Positions 18,898 to 28,269 of a stretch of 64,000 nucleotides of DNA are shown here, piece by piece. Source of the DNA: Dryocola sp. LX212 (GTDB lineage: Bacteria; Pseudomonadota; Gammaproteobacteria; Enterobacterales; Enterobacteriaceae). Below the pieces are notes generated by a model. The model did no database searches. It saw nothing but the letters and a program-made list of their open reading frames with translations, and had not been told where the DNA came from. Where the stretch lies: contig CP167917.1 in assembly GCA_041504365.1 (NCBI GenBank), forward strand, positions 620,001 through 684,000. Direction: 5' to 3'. A program made the position numbers and the translations under genes. Numbering within the stretch: position 1 is the stretch's first letter; every line of letters starts with the position of its first letter.

Positions 18898-19827
18898 ATG
18901 GTTAAAGTATTTGCACCGGCTTCCAGTGCCAACATGAGCGTCGGCTTTGACGTGCTCGGGGCCGCCGTTACGCCCGTTGATGGGTCTCTTTTAGGGGATT
19001 ACGTTACGGTCGAAGCGGCAGATTCCTTCAGCCTGAACAACGTCGGGCGATTTGCCAGCAAGCTGCCGTCCGAACCGCGTGAGAACATCGTCTATCAATG
19101 CTGGGAACGCTTCTGCCAGGAAATTGGTAAAACCATTCCTGTGGCGATGACGCTGGAAAAAAGCATGCCGATTGGCTCGGGGTTGGGATCCAGCGCCTGC
19201 TCCGTGGTGGCAGGTTTAATGGCGATGAACGAGTTCTGCGGCAGGCCACTGAACGAAACTAAAATGCTCACGCTGATGGGCGAGCTGGAAGGGCGTATTT
19301 CCGGCAGCGTGCATTATGACAACGTTGCGCCGTGCTACCTTGGCGGCATGCAGCTGATGATCGAAGAGGACGGCATTATCAGCCAGCCCGTACCGGGCTT
19401 TGACGAATGGCTATGGGTGCTGGCCTATCCGGGCATCAAGGTGTCGACTGCGGAAGCGCGCGCCATTCTTCCTGCACAGTATCGTCGTCAGGACTGTATC
19501 AGCCACGGTCGTCATCTGGCGGGCTTCATTCACGCCTGCCATACCCGCCAGCCGCTGCTGGCGGCGAAGCTGATGCGTGACGTCATTGCCGAACCCTATC
19601 GCGCAAAACTGCTGCCACGCTTTAACGAAGCGCGTCAGGCAGTAGCCGATATCGGCGCGCTGGCAAGCGGCATTTCGGGCTCCGGCCCAACCTTATTTGC
19701 GCTGTGTGATAACACCGATACCGCACAGCGCGTGGCCGACTGGTTAGGCCAACACTATTTGCAAAACCAGGAAGGTTTTGTACATATCTGCCGTCTGGAT
19801 ACGGCTGGCGCACGAGTTTTGGGATAA
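18898..19827 (+). CDS. thrB: Homoserine kinase
   Basis: A 309-residue GHMP kinase that phosphorylates homoserine with [21 protein letters not shown] at the N-terminus, phosphate-binding loop [15 protein letters not shown] near 90-105, and [13 protein letters not shown] near the C-terminus. It begins 1 bp after the thrA stop, with TTAGGAG before it inside thrA. Confidence 0.98.
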   Translation: MVKVFAPASSANMSVGFDVLGAAVTPVDGSLLGDYVTVEAADSFSLNNVGRFASKLPSEPRENIVYQCWERFCQEIGKTIPVAMTLEKSMPIGSGLGSSACSVVAGLMAMNEFCGRPLNETKMLTLMGELEGRISGSVHYDNVAPCYLGGMQLMIEEDGIISQPVPGFDEWLWVLAYPGIKVSTAEARAILPAQYRRQDCISHGRHLAGFIHACHTRQPLLAAKLMRDVIAEPYRAKLLPRFNEARQAVADIGALASGISGSGPTLFALCDNTDTAQRVADWLGQHYLQNQEGFVHICRLDTAGARVLG

Positions 19828-19830
19828 CGC

Positions 19831-21117
19831 ATGAAACTGTATAACCTTAAAGATCATAACGAGCAGGTCAACTTTGCCCAGGCGATTACCCAGGGCTTAG
19901 GCAAACAACAGGGGCTGTTTTTCCCGCACGATTTGCCGGAGTTTGAGCTGACCGAAATCGACGAAATGCTAAAAATGGATTTCGTATCCCGCAGCAGCAA
20001 AATCCTGTCTGCTTTCATCGGTGATGAGATCCCGCAGGAACAGCTGGAACAGCGCGTGCGCGCGGCTTTCACCTTCCCTGCGCCGGTGAAAAGCGTCGAA
20101 CCGGATATCGGCTGCCTCGAACTGTTCCACGGCCCTACGCTTGCGTTTAAGGATTTCGGCGGACGCTTTATGGCGCAAATGCTGACGCACATCAGCGGTG
20201 ACAAGCCTGTTACTATTCTGACTGCAACATCGGGTGATACCGGCGCCGCTGTAGCACATGCCTTTTATGGCCTGAAGAATGTGCGCGTCGTGATTCTTTA
20301 TCCGCGCGGCAAAATCAGTCCGCTGCAGGAAAAACTGTTCTGTACCCTGGGTGGCAATATTGAAACCGTGGCAATCGACGGCGATTTCGATGCGTGTCAG
20401 GCACTGGTTAAACAGGCCTTCGACGATGAAGAACTGAAGGTGGCGTTGGGGCTAAACTCAGCCAATTCGATTAATATCAGCCGTCTGCTGGCGCAGATTT
20501 GCTACTACTTTGAAGCCGTAGCGCAGCTGCCGCAGGAAGCCCGTAATCAGCTGGTGGTCTCTGTCCCTAGCGGTAACTTCGGCGATCTCACTGCTGGTCT
20601 GCTGGCAAAATCCCTTGGCCTGCCGATCAAGCGCTTTATCGCCGCCACCAATGCCAACGATACCGTTCCGCGTTTCCTGGCCGACGGTAAATGGTCGCCG
20701 AAAACTACCGTTGCCACGCTCTCTAACGCAATGGACGTCAGCCAGCCGAACAACTGGCCGCGCGTGGAAGAGCTGTTCCGCCGCAAAATCTGGCGTCTGA
20801 CGGACCTGGGCTATGCCGCTGTCACCGATGAAACCACGAAAGCGACTATGCACGAGCTGAAAGCCGTGGGCTATGTCTCTGAACCGCATGCGGCGATAGC
20901 CTACCGTGCGCTTCGCGATCGGCTTCAGCCTGGCGAATATGGCCTGTTCCTGGGGACGGCACATCCGGCGAAGTTCAAAGAGAGCGTGGAAGAGATCCTT
21001 GGAGAGCCGCTGGCGCTGCCGGAAGAATTAGCATCGCGTGCCGACTTGCCGCTGCTGTCGCACAACCTGCCTGCGGACTTCGCTGCTCTGCGTAAGCTGA
21101 TGATGGCAAAGGCTTAA
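19831..21117 (+). CDS. thrC: Threonine synthase
   Basis: A 428-residue PLP enzyme converting O-phosphohomoserine to threonine. The PLP lysine lies in PTLAFKDFGGRFMAQ (Lys about 107), the phosphate-binding loop in TATSGDTGAAVAHAF, and the Gly-rich part in VSVPSGNFGDLTAGL. Last gene of the thr operon, 3 bp after thrB. Two hairpins follow. Confidence 0.98.
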   Translation: MKLYNLKDHNEQVNFAQAITQGLGKQQGLFFPHDLPEFELTEIDEMLKMDFVSRSSKILSAFIGDEIPQEQLEQRVRAAFTFPAPVKSVEPDIGCLELFHGPTLAFKDFGGRFMAQMLTHISGDKPVTILTATSGDTGAAVAHAFYGLKNVRVVILYPRGKISPLQEKLFCTLGGNIETVAIDGDFDACQALVKQAFDDEELKVALGLNSANSINISRLLAQICYYFEAVAQLPQEARNQLVVSVPSGNFGDLTAGLLAKSLGLPIKRFIAATNANDTVPRFLADGKWSPKTTVATLSNAMDVSQPNNWPRVEELFRRKIWRLTDLGYAAVTDETTKATMHELKAVGYVSEPHAAIAYRALRDRLQPGEYGLFLGTAHPAKFKESVEEILGEPLALPEELASRADLPLLSHNLPADFAALRKLMMAKA

Positions 21118-21126
21118 CGGCATACC

Positions 21127-21153
21127 GGTGGATGGCGCTGGCGCTCATCCACC
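21127..21153. repeat. REP-like palindrome behind thrC
   Basis: Imperfect palindrome GGTGGATGGCGC / GCGCTCATCCACC. A closely related palindrome is at 21718-21744, and a third is split by the IS at 40162-41485. Such short palindromes behind genes are typical REP units. Confidence 0.6.
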
Positions 21154-21164
21154 CTGCGATTTCG

Positions 21165-21188
21165 GCCACCCAACAGGGTGGCTTTTTT
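21165..21188 (+). terminator. thr operon terminator
   Basis: Stem GCCACCC / GGGTGGC with loop AACA, followed by six T. A textbook intrinsic terminator about 50 bp after the thrC stop. Confidence 0.9.
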
Positions 21189-21356
21189 ACGACTGAATTA
21201 TGGAGGAATTACGCAGGTAAAGTGGAGGGAAAACGGAGGAATTCCCATAAAATGCGGGCACTTAGATATTAGGATTGCACAGTATTATCACCCTGTGCCG
21301 TTCGGCATAAGCTGTTCCCAACAGCCCATATCGGGAACAGTTGTAAGGAGTAACTT

Positions 21357-21656
21357 ATGTTGAAATCTATCGTTCTGGCGTTATCGATTCTGGTGGTGAC
21401 TCCTCTGGCCGTACAGGCTTCCGAAATCACGCTGGTTCCGGCGGTGAAGCTGCAGATTGGTGATCAGGATAATCGTGGGAACTACTGGGATGGCGGCCAG
21501 TGGCGCGATCATGGCTGGTGGGGAAATCACTATGAGTGGCATGACAATCACTGGCGTCCACACGGTCGTCCGGACCATCATGATGACCATCGGCATGACG
21601 ATCGCCATGAACATCATGACAACGGTAACCACTACGGCCAGCACAAGCATCACTAA
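21357..21656 (+). CDS. yaaX: YaaX, DUF2502 family secreted protein
   Basis: A 99-residue protein with a signal peptide (cleavage near [10 protein letters not shown], about residue 21), the conserved [19 protein letters not shown](Y)YWDGG(Q)WRDHGWW core, and a C-terminal tail of about 35 residues rich in His and Asp. Role unknown; the tail suggests metal binding, which is inference. ATG 21357 follows AAGGAG. E. coli YaaX stands at the same place. Confidence 0.88.
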   Translation: MLKSIVLALSILVVTPLAVQASEITLVPAVKLQIGDQDNRGNYWDGGQWRDHGWWGNHYEWHDNHWRPHGRPDHHDDHRHDDRHEHHDNGNHYGQHKHH

Positions 21657-21663
21657 TTTGCAG

Positions 21664-21689
21664 GCCGGATAAGCTTTGCGCTATCCGGC
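21664..21689. repeat. REP-like palindrome behind yaaX
   Basis: GCCGGATAAGC / GCTATCCGGC with a short loop, resembling the enterobacterial REP consensus (GCCGGATAAGGCG type). It lies between convergent yaaX and yaaA. Confidence 0.6.
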
Positions 21690-21717
21690 ATTGCCAGTCT
21701 ACATAACAAGAAAATTT

Positions 21718-21744
21718 GGTGGATGACGCTGACGCTTATCCACC
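21718..21744. repeat. REP-like palindrome behind yaaA
   Basis: GGTGGATGACGC ... GCTTATCCACC, nearly the same as the unit at 21127-21153 and the interrupted unit at the IS insertion. It lies 12 bp after the yaaA stop on the minus strand. Confidence 0.6.
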
Positions 21745-21755
21745 CTGGGAACGTG

Positions 21756-22529
21756 TCACTGTTCGTGGCGTTTAAACACCAGTTCGTTTTTCATTGATGC
21801 CGCTTCGTCGTATACGTAGCCGTCCGTATTAAACGCTTTAAGCTGCTCAGGCTTTGTGAGGCGATTTTCAATGATGTAGCGGCTCATTAAACCGCGTGCT
21901 TTCTTGGCGTAGAAGCTGATCACTTTAAACTTGCCGTTTTTCTCGTCGAGGAAGACAGGTTTGATAATCTCCGCATTAAGCTTCTTCGGCTTCACCGATT
22001 TAAAATATTCGTCAGACGCCAGGTTTATCAGGATGTTATCCCCCTGTGCCGCCAGCGTCTCGTTCAGCTTATCGGTAATCGTTTCGCCCCAGAACTGATA
22101 CAGATCTTTGCCCTTCGGGTTTTCCAGGCGAATACCCATCTCCAGCCGATACGGCTGCATCAAATCCAGCGGGCGCAGTACGCCGTACAGGCCGGACAGC
22201 ATGCGTAAATGCTGCTGGGCAAAATCAAATTCCGCATCGCTAAATGTTTCTGCCTGCAGTCCGGCATAGACATCGCCTTTAAAAGCCAAAATCGCCTGAC
22301 GTGCGTTGCGCGGGGTGAAATCCGGATGCCATTCGTGGAAGCGGGTCTCATTAAGGGATGCCAGCTTGTCGCTGATATGCATCAGCGAGGCAATTTGCGG
22401 CGCGCTGAGCCCGCGAGCAATACCGATGAGCTGCTGGGAATGCTCCAGCAGCTCCGGCTGAGTATAGCGGTCGGTTGGTAGATCGCTTTGATAATCAAGA
22501 GTTTTGGCAGGTGAAATGACGATTAGCAT
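21756..22529 (-). CDS. yaaA: Peroxide stress protein YaaA
   Basis: A 257-residue member of the YaaA (DUF328) family. In E. coli it is induced by OxyR and lowers free iron during H2O2 stress. Family features seen: [15 protein letters not shown] at the N-terminus, [21 protein letters not shown] and [17 protein letters not shown] near the C-terminus. Length equals the E. coli protein to within a residue. Confidence 0.95.
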   Translation of the reverse strand: MLIVISPAKTLDYQSDLPTDRYTQPELLEHSQQLIGIARGLSAPQIASLMHISDKLASLNETRFHEWHPDFTPRNARQAILAFKGDVYAGLQAETFSDAEFDFAQQHLRMLSGLYGVLRPLDLMQPYRLEMGIRLENPKGKDLYQFWGETITDKLNETLAAQGDNILINLASDEYFKSVKPKKLNAEIIKPVFLDEKNGKFKVISFYAKKARGLMSRYIIENRLTKPEQLKAFNTDGYVYDEAASMKNELVFKRHEQ

Positions 22530-22598
22530 GTTGGATCCTTACAGGTCTTTGCGGGCTACTGTAGCAAATTTCCTGAAAGTATCCGCCAATGGTTGTGA

Positions 22599-24044
22599 TT
22601 AACTGCCGCTTTGCTTTTCCTTCTGCCCGTCCCACACGCCCGGTTCCAGCTGGCTTTTTATTTCCGGGAAACGGTCGGGGTTAAACACGGGCGTGAGGCC
22701 CAGCCGCTGTTGGCGTAGGTAGTCCGCAGTTAATTCCCGCACCACCGGGGAGAGCAGCAGGATAGCGCTGAGGTTGGTTATCGCCATTAGCGCCATTGCC
22801 ACATCGGCGAGCTGCCAGACCAGCGGCAGCGGTGAAAGCGTACCGAAGAGCACCATAATCAGCGCCAGGCAGCGGAAAGATATCTGCGAAACGGCACTTT
22901 TTTTCTGCAGAAACAGCAGGTTGTTTTCCGCGTAGGCGTAGTTGGCAACGATGGAGGTAAAGCCGAACAGGAAGATGATAAAAGCAATAAACGCTGTGGC
23001 CCAGCTGCCTACCATGCTGCTTAACGCCATCTGGACAAGTTGGATACCATCCATGCCGCTCTTTGTGCTGTCCAGCATGCCGGAAACCAGTACGATGGCT
23101 GCAGTGGCTGTACAGATAACAATCGTATCAGTAAAGACGCCGAACATTTGTACCAGACCCTGCGCGGCTGGGTGAGGGGGCCACGCTGAAGCAGCCGCGG
23201 CGGCATTCGGGGTTGAACCCATACCCGCTTCGTTTGAGAACATACCGCGTTGGAAGCCGGTAGTAATAGCCTGACTTAACGTATAGGCCACCGTGCCAGA
23301 GGCCGCTTCGCGCCAGCCGAAAGCGCTTTTTATCACCAGCGTAATGACGTCCGGAATACGGTCGATATGCAGCACGACGACGTAGAGCGCCATCATTACC
23401 CAGATTAGCCCCATAAAAGGCACCAGATATTGGGAAAGCTTCGCTGCTCCGCGCATTCCCCCCCATATCACGCCGCCAGTCAGGAAGATTAGCAAAATGC
23501 CTATCCACTCTCTCGGCACGTTAAAAGCAAAATGAACCGCATTTGCGATAGCGTTTGCCTGCACCGCGTTGAAAATCAGGCCAAAGGCGATCATTAAAAA
23601 TAGTGAGAACAGGACGCCCATCCAGCGCATGCCCAGTCCCCGTTCCATATACCAGGCTGGCCCACCGCGATAGTGGCCTTCGCTGTCGCGGGTTTTATAG
23701 AGTTGGGCGAGAGAGCATTCGGCATAGGAAGTTGCCATGCCGACGAGGGCGATTACCCACATCCAGAAGATGGCGCCGGGGCCGCCGATGGTCAGCGCCA
23801 AAGCCACCCCGGAGAGGTTTCCGCTGCCGACGCGGGCAGCAAGGCTGGTAAACAGCGCCTGGAGTGGCGAAATTCCGGTTTTGTCGGCGCTTTTTCCAGG
23901 CGCGAGCAGGGCGCGAAACTGGGTGAAATAGCGGAACTGCACGAAACTGCAGCGGAGGGTAAACCAGATACCTGTGCCGATCAGCAGGTAAATCAACAGC
24001 GAGCCCCAAAGTATCTCGTTGATAAAATGCAGAAAACCGATCAT
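22599..24044 (-). CDS. yaaJ: Sodium:alanine symporter family transporter YaaJ
   Basis: A 481-residue inner-membrane carrier of the AGCS (alanine/glycine:cation symporter) family with about 10-11 helices. Signature segments: LFTSLAARVGSGNLSGVALALTIGGPGA (near 75-105) and GFQRGMFSNEAGMGSTPNAAA. I chose ATG 24044 because AAGAGGG precedes it and MIGFLHFINEILWGS aligns with the E. coli start; 21 further in-frame codons upstream look non-coding. The substrate is probably an amino acid with Na+ or H+. Confidence 0.92.
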   Translation of the reverse strand: MIGFLHFINEILWGSLLIYLLIGTGIWFTLRCSFVQFRYFTQFRALLAPGKSADKTGISPLQALFTSLAARVGSGNLSGVALALTIGGPGAIFWMWVIALVGMATSYAECSLAQLYKTRDSEGHYRGGPAWYMERGLGMRWMGVLFSLFLMIAFGLIFNAVQANAIANAVHFAFNVPREWIGILLIFLTGGVIWGGMRGAAKLSQYLVPFMGLIWVMMALYVVVLHIDRIPDVITLVIKSAFGWREAASGTVAYTLSQAITTGFQRGMFSNEAGMGSTPNAAAAASAWPPHPAAQGLVQMFGVFTDTIVICTATAAIVLVSGMLDSTKSGMDGIQLVQMALSSMVGSWATAFIAFIIFLFGFTSIVANYAYAENNLLFLQKKSAVSQISFRCLALIMVLFGTLSPLPLVWQLADVAMALMAITNLSAILLLSPVVRELTADYLRQQRLGLTPVFNPDRFPEIKSQLEPGVWDGQKEKQSGS

Positions 24045-24260
24045 TAACGTCCCTCTTGTCAATGTTTCACGAAAGTGGCCGGGGGGCGATTCCGACCCGT
24101 AGTCCATTACATCGCAGGCGAATATTATAGGAAGTTTATCATGTTTATCTTACCTTCCGGATGGACGATTGCCACGGTTGCACCTGAGTTGCGTCGTGAT
24201 ATCATCAGGTAAGACCGGTTACATCTCCCTAACAAGCTACACCTGACGAGAAACACTATC

Positions 24261-25214
24261 ATGACGGATAAATTGACCTCCCTGCGTCAGCTGACCACAG
24301 TGGTTGCTGACACCGGGGATATCGCGGCAATGAAGCTGTACCAGCCGCAGGATGCAACGACCAACCCATCTCTGATTCTGAACGCAGCACAAATCCCTGA
24401 GTACCGTAAACTGATTGACGATGCGGTAACGTGGGCGCGTGAGCAGAGCAGCGATCGTGCTCAGCAGGTTGTGGACGCCACGGATAAACTGGCGGTAAAC
24501 ATTGGTCTGGAAATCCTCAAGCTGATCCCTGGTCGCATCTCTACCGAAGTTGATGCTCGTCTGTCTTACGACACCGAAGCCAGCATCACCAAAGCAAAAC
24601 GCCTGATCAAACTCTATAACGACGCGGGCATCAGCAACGACCGTATCCTGATCAAACTGGCTTCTACCTGGCAGGGCATCCGTGCCGCCGAGCAGCTGGA
24701 AAAAGAAGGCATCAACTGTAACCTGACCCTGCTGTTCTCCTTCGCCCAGGCCCGTGCCTGTGCTGAAGCTGGCGTGTTCCTGATCTCTCCGTTTGTTGGC
24801 CGTATCCTCGACTGGTACAAAGCTAACACCGACCAGAAAGAGTACGCACCGCAGGAAGACCCAGGCGTGGTGTCCGTGGCTGAGATTTATCAGTACTACA
24901 AACAGCATGGCTACGAGACCGTAGTGATGGGTGCAAGCTTCCGTAACGTTGGCGAAATCCTTGAGCTGGCAGGCTGCGACCGTCTGACTATCGCGCCGGC
25001 ACTGCTTAAAGAGCTGGCCGAAAGCGAAGGCGCGGTTGAGCGCAAGCTTAGCTACACCGGCGAAGTGAAAGCGCGTCCGGAACGTATTACTGAATCCCAG
25101 TTCCTGTGGCAGCACAACCAGGATCCAATGGCCGTTGATAAACTGGCTGACGGTATCCGTAAGTTTGCTGTAGACCAGGAAAAGCTGGAAAAAATGATCG
25201 GCGACCTGCTGTAA
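24261..25214 (+). CDS. talB: Transaldolase B
   Basis: A 317-residue class I transaldolase of the pentose phosphate pathway, moving dihydroxyacetone from sedoheptulose 7-phosphate to glyceraldehyde 3-phosphate. Schiff-base Lys132 is in [23 protein letters not shown] is at 31-40. Length equals E. coli TalB. An intrinsic terminator follows. Confidence 0.98.
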   Translation: MTDKLTSLRQLTTVVADTGDIAAMKLYQPQDATTNPSLILNAAQIPEYRKLIDDAVTWAREQSSDRAQQVVDATDKLAVNIGLEILKLIPGRISTEVDARLSYDTEASITKAKRLIKLYNDAGISNDRILIKLASTWQGIRAAEQLEKEGINCNLTLLFSFAQARACAEAGVFLISPFVGRILDWYKANTDQKEYAPQEDPGVVSVAEIYQYYKQHGYETVVMGASFRNVGEILELAGCDRLTIAPALLKELAESEGAVERKLSYTGEVKARPERITESQFLWQHNQDPMAVDKLADGIRKFAVDQEKLEKMIGDLL

Positions 25215-25220
25215 TCATTG

Positions 25221-25250
25221 GCGTGGCCGGGCATCCCGGTCACGCTTTTT
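25221..25250 (+). terminator. talB terminator
   Basis: An 11-bp stem GCGTGGCCGGG / CCCGGTCACGC (one G-T pair) followed by five T. Confidence 0.88.
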
Positions 25251-25324
25251 AACGTTATACCCTGTCTGCAAATCCCCCTGCCGTGTATCATTCCGCTCAA
25301 GTTTACTGAATTCCCGGAATCGAT

Positions 25325-25912
25325 ATGAATACCTTACGCATTGGCTTAGTTTCCATCTCTGACCGCGCTTCCAGCGGTGTTTATCAGGACAAAGGCATTC
25401 CGTCGCTCGTTGAGTGGCTGGAGCGCACCCTTACCACCCCGTTTCAGATTGAAACCCGCCTTATTCCCGACGAGCAGCCGATCATCGAACAGACGCTGTG
25501 CGAGCTGGTGGATGAAATGGCCTGCCATCTGGTGCTGACCACCGGCGGTACCGGGCCGTCGCGCCGCGACGTGACACCGGATGCTACCCTTGCTGTTGCC
25601 GATCGCCTGATACCGGGCTTTGGCGAGCAGATGCGCCAGATAAGCCTGCACTATGTGCCAACGGCGATTCTTTCCCGCCAGGTTGGCGTCATCCGCAAGC
25701 AGGCGCTGATTCTTAACCTGCCGGGCCAACCGAAGTCGATACAGGAGACGCTGGAAGGGGTGAAAGACGAAAACGGTAAGGTTGTGGTAGCGGGGATTTT
25801 TGCGAGTGTACCGTATTGTGTACAGCTGCTGGGCGGCCCTTATATCGAAACCGATGGCCAGGTTGTAGCAGCATTTCGCCCGAAGAGCGCGCGTCGCGAG
25901 ACAAAATCCTGA
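25325..25912 (+). CDS. mog: Molybdopterin adenylyltransferase Mog
   Basis: A 195-residue MogA/MoeA-like protein that adenylates molybdopterin before Mo insertion by MoeA. Seen: IGLVSISDRASSG at the N-terminus, LTTGGTGPSRRDVTPDA (active site around residues 75-90), and LNLPGQPKSIQETL. Length equals E. coli Mog. Confidence 0.96.
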   Translation: MNTLRIGLVSISDRASSGVYQDKGIPSLVEWLERTLTTPFQIETRLIPDEQPIIEQTLCELVDEMACHLVLTTGGTGPSRRDVTPDATLAVADRLIPGFGEQMRQISLHYVPTAILSRQVGVIRKQALILNLPGQPKSIQETLEGVKDENGKVVVAGIFASVPYCVQLLGGPYIETDGQVVAAFRPKSARRETKS

Positions 25913-26038
25913 AGATAGGCCGTTTGTGACATAAGATGCAGTGCCTGTGGAGTGTTGAGGGTTAGCCGTTATAGTAAGCTTTGCTTTACAGCAAAACGGT
26001 CACTCACCCTTACGCTTCATTTATACGCACGGTTTACT

Positions 26039-27352
26039 ATGTCAATACAACAACAGACAAGACCTCTGAACCGTCAGGACTACAAAACCCTGACGCTTGC
26101 CGCTTTGGGCGGCGCCCTTGAATTCTACGATTTTATTATTTTCGTCTTTTTTGCCACCGTCGTCGGCGCGCTGTTCTTCCCGGCTGATATTCCCGAGTGG
26201 CTGCGCCAGGTGCAGACCTTTGGCATTTTTGCCGCCGGTTACCTTGCCCGTCCGCTGGGCGGCATCGTGATGGCGCACTTTGGCGATCTGGTTGGCCGCA
26301 AGAAGATGTTCACCCTGAGCATCCTGCTGATGGCGCTGCCGACGCTCGCCATTGGCCTGTTGCCGACTTACGCCACGCTGGGCATCGCAGCTCCCATCCT
26401 GCTTCTTCTTATGCGTGTGCTGCAAGGTGCCGCCATTGGTGGTGAAGTGCCGGGCGCATGGGTTTTCGTCGCTGAGCACGTACCTTATAACCGCATCGGC
26501 ATTGCCTGCGGAACGCTGACCGCTGGGCTGACAGTAGGTATTTTGCTGGGATCGGTGGTGGCCACGATTATCAATATGGTGATGACGCCGGAGGCCATTC
26601 ATAACGGTGGCTGGCGTATTCCGTTCTTGCTTGGCGGGATTTTCGGGCTGGTAGCGATGTACCTGCGCCGCTGGCTGCAGGAAACGCCGATCTTTATCGA
26701 GATGCAGAATCGCAAGGCGCTGGCGGAAGAGCTGCCCTTGAAATCGGTGGTAATGAAGCATAAAAAGGCCGTCGTCATTTCAATGCTTCTGACCTGGCTG
26801 CTGTCGGCGGGTATTGTCGTGGTGATCCTGATGTCGCCGACCTGGCTGCAAAAACAGCTGGGTATCGCTCCAGCGCTTACGTTACAGGCCAATAGCATCG
26901 CCACTATTATGCTGTGCGTAGGCTGCGTTGTGGCGGGGCTGGTTGTCGACCGCATCGGTGCCAGCAGAACCTTTATCTTCGGCAGCCTGCTGCTGGCGGT
27001 ATGCAGCTGGATGTTCTATCACCAGATGGCCAGTCACCCGGAATATTTGTTCTTCTTATATGGGCTGGTCGGCCTGAGCGTGGGTGTAGTGGGCGCAGTG
27101 CCGTTTGTCCTGGTGCGGGCGTTCCCGGCGGAGGTCCGGTTTACCGGTATCTCATTTTCCTACAATGTCTCCTACGCGATCTTTGGCGGGCTGACGCCAA
27201 TCCTCGTCACCATGCTAATGGGCGTCTCTCCGATGGCTCCTGCCTGGTACGTGCTGGCGCTGGCGTTGGTTGGGCTGGCGGTAGGTATCTGGCTGCGAAA
27301 AGATTTGAATCATGAGGATGGGGTAGTGGAAAGACCGCTGCAGCATTCATAA
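26039..27352 (+). CDS. MHS-type MFS transporter (metabolite:H+ symporter)
   Basis: A 437-residue major facilitator with about 12 helices. GGALEFYDFIIFVFFATV in helix 1 and YLARPLGGIVMAHFGDLVGRKKMF are the signature of the MHS subfamily (ProP, ShiA, citrate and alpha-ketoglutarate carriers). Substrate unknown. ATG 26039 gives MSIQQQTRPLNRQDYK; upstream in-frame codons contain no conserved residues. No gene stands here between mog and satP in E. coli K-12, so it is an accessory gene or a lineage-specific retention. A terminator hairpin follows. Confidence 0.87.
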   Translation: MSIQQQTRPLNRQDYKTLTLAALGGALEFYDFIIFVFFATVVGALFFPADIPEWLRQVQTFGIFAAGYLARPLGGIVMAHFGDLVGRKKMFTLSILLMALPTLAIGLLPTYATLGIAAPILLLLMRVLQGAAIGGEVPGAWVFVAEHVPYNRIGIACGTLTAGLTVGILLGSVVATIINMVMTPEAIHNGGWRIPFLLGGIFGLVAMYLRRWLQETPIFIEMQNRKALAEELPLKSVVMKHKKAVVISMLLTWLLSAGIVVVILMSPTWLQKQLGIAPALTLQANSIATIMLCVGCVVAGLVVDRIGASRTFIFGSLLLAVCSWMFYHQMASHPEYLFFLYGLVGLSVGVVGAVPFVLVRAFPAEVRFTGISFSYNVSYAIFGGLTPILVTMLMGVSPMAPAWYVLALALVGLAVGIWLRKDLNHEDGVVERPLQHS

Positions 27353-27353
27353 A

Positions 27354-27381
27354 AAAATGCGGAGCCTGGCTCCGCATTTTT
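27354..27381. terminator. Terminator between the MFS gene and satP
   Basis: AAAATGCGGAG / CTCCGCATTTT hairpin with T-runs in both senses, placed between two convergent genes. Confidence 0.85.
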
Positions 27382-27402
27382 GTTTCTTTCAGGTGGCGAG
27401 AA

Positions 27403-27969
27403 TCAGTGCTTTTCGCCCAGCGGCAGCACGGTGCGGCCAAACTGTTCGTTGATCACTTCGCCCATCGCAGTGTAAATGGCGCTTGCGCCACATACCAGGC
27501 CAACCCAGCCCGCTACATGGATGATGCTTTCGCTATCGGCAAAGTGGCCGATAGACAGCAGGGCAAACAGGACGGTCAGGCTGCAGAAAATAAACTGCTG
27601 CATGCGTGAACCCTTCAGCGTGGCGATGAACATGAACAGCGTGAACACGCCCCACAGGCCGAGATAGGCCCCCAGGAAATGCGCATTCGCCGCATCGCCC
27701 AGGCCCATTTTAGGCATCAGGAAGATAGCAACCAGAGATAACCAGAATGCACCGTAAGAGGTGAATGCGGTCAGGCCAAAGGTATTTCCCTTTTTGTACT
27801 CAAGCAGGCCAGCAAAGATTTGCGCGATGCCACCGTAGAAGATCCCCATGCTCAGGATCGTGATATCAAAACCAAATAGCCCGCTGTTGGTCAAGTTGAG
27901 CAAAATGGTGGTCATGCCGAAGCCCATTAAGCCCAGGGGAGCTGGATTAGCCAACTTAGTGTTGCCCAT
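27403..27969 (-). CDS. satP: Acetate/succinate:H+ symporter SatP
   Basis: A 188-residue, six-helix AceTr (GPR1/FUN34/YaaH) family carrier. The family motif NPAPLGLMGFGM is at about residues 8-19; the length equals E. coli SatP (YaaH). It takes up acetate and succinate with protons. It is divergent from dnaK. Confidence 0.96.
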   Translation of the reverse strand: MGNTKLANPAPLGLMGFGMTTILLNLTNSGLFGFDITILSMGIFYGGIAQIFAGLLEYKKGNTFGLTAFTSYGAFWLSLVAIFLMPKMGLGDAANAHFLGAYLGLWGVFTLFMFIATLKGSRMQQFIFCSLTVLFALLSIGHFADSESIIHVAGWVGLVCGASAIYTAMGEVINEQFGRTVLPLGEKH

Positions 27970-28116
27970 AGTTCCTCTGAAAAATTCGTCTGTAAAAGTT
28001 TATTAGTAAATGGCCCAACAGCCGTGAAAGGGCAGCGGGGCGCGGCATCATAATGGGGGGCAGGGGTGGAGTCCATGATCTAAACAGGTGTGAAGATGAA
28101 AATTTTTTTTGCGTTG

Positions 28117-28148
28117 CCCCTTGATGGCGGGCCAGCCGACCCCATCTT
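28117..28148 (+). promoter_or_regulatory. Heat-shock (sigma-32) promoter of dnaKJ
   Basis: CCCCTTGAT (28117-28125) and CCCCATCTT (28140-28148) separated by 14 bp, matching the sigma-32 -35 and -10 elements and the E. coli dnaK P1 promoter. About 120 bp of leader follow to the dnaK start. The rest of 27970-28269 shows only the satP promoter side. Confidence 0.9.
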
Positions 28149-28269
28149 GTATGCAACCGCAGTTGGCGGACCTGTAAAAAAACACGTTTGGGCAGTTGAA
28201 ACACTCTTGTTTGCCCGCATAACAGGTTCACAACCACATGACGAACAAATTTTAAGTGGAGACGTTTAG

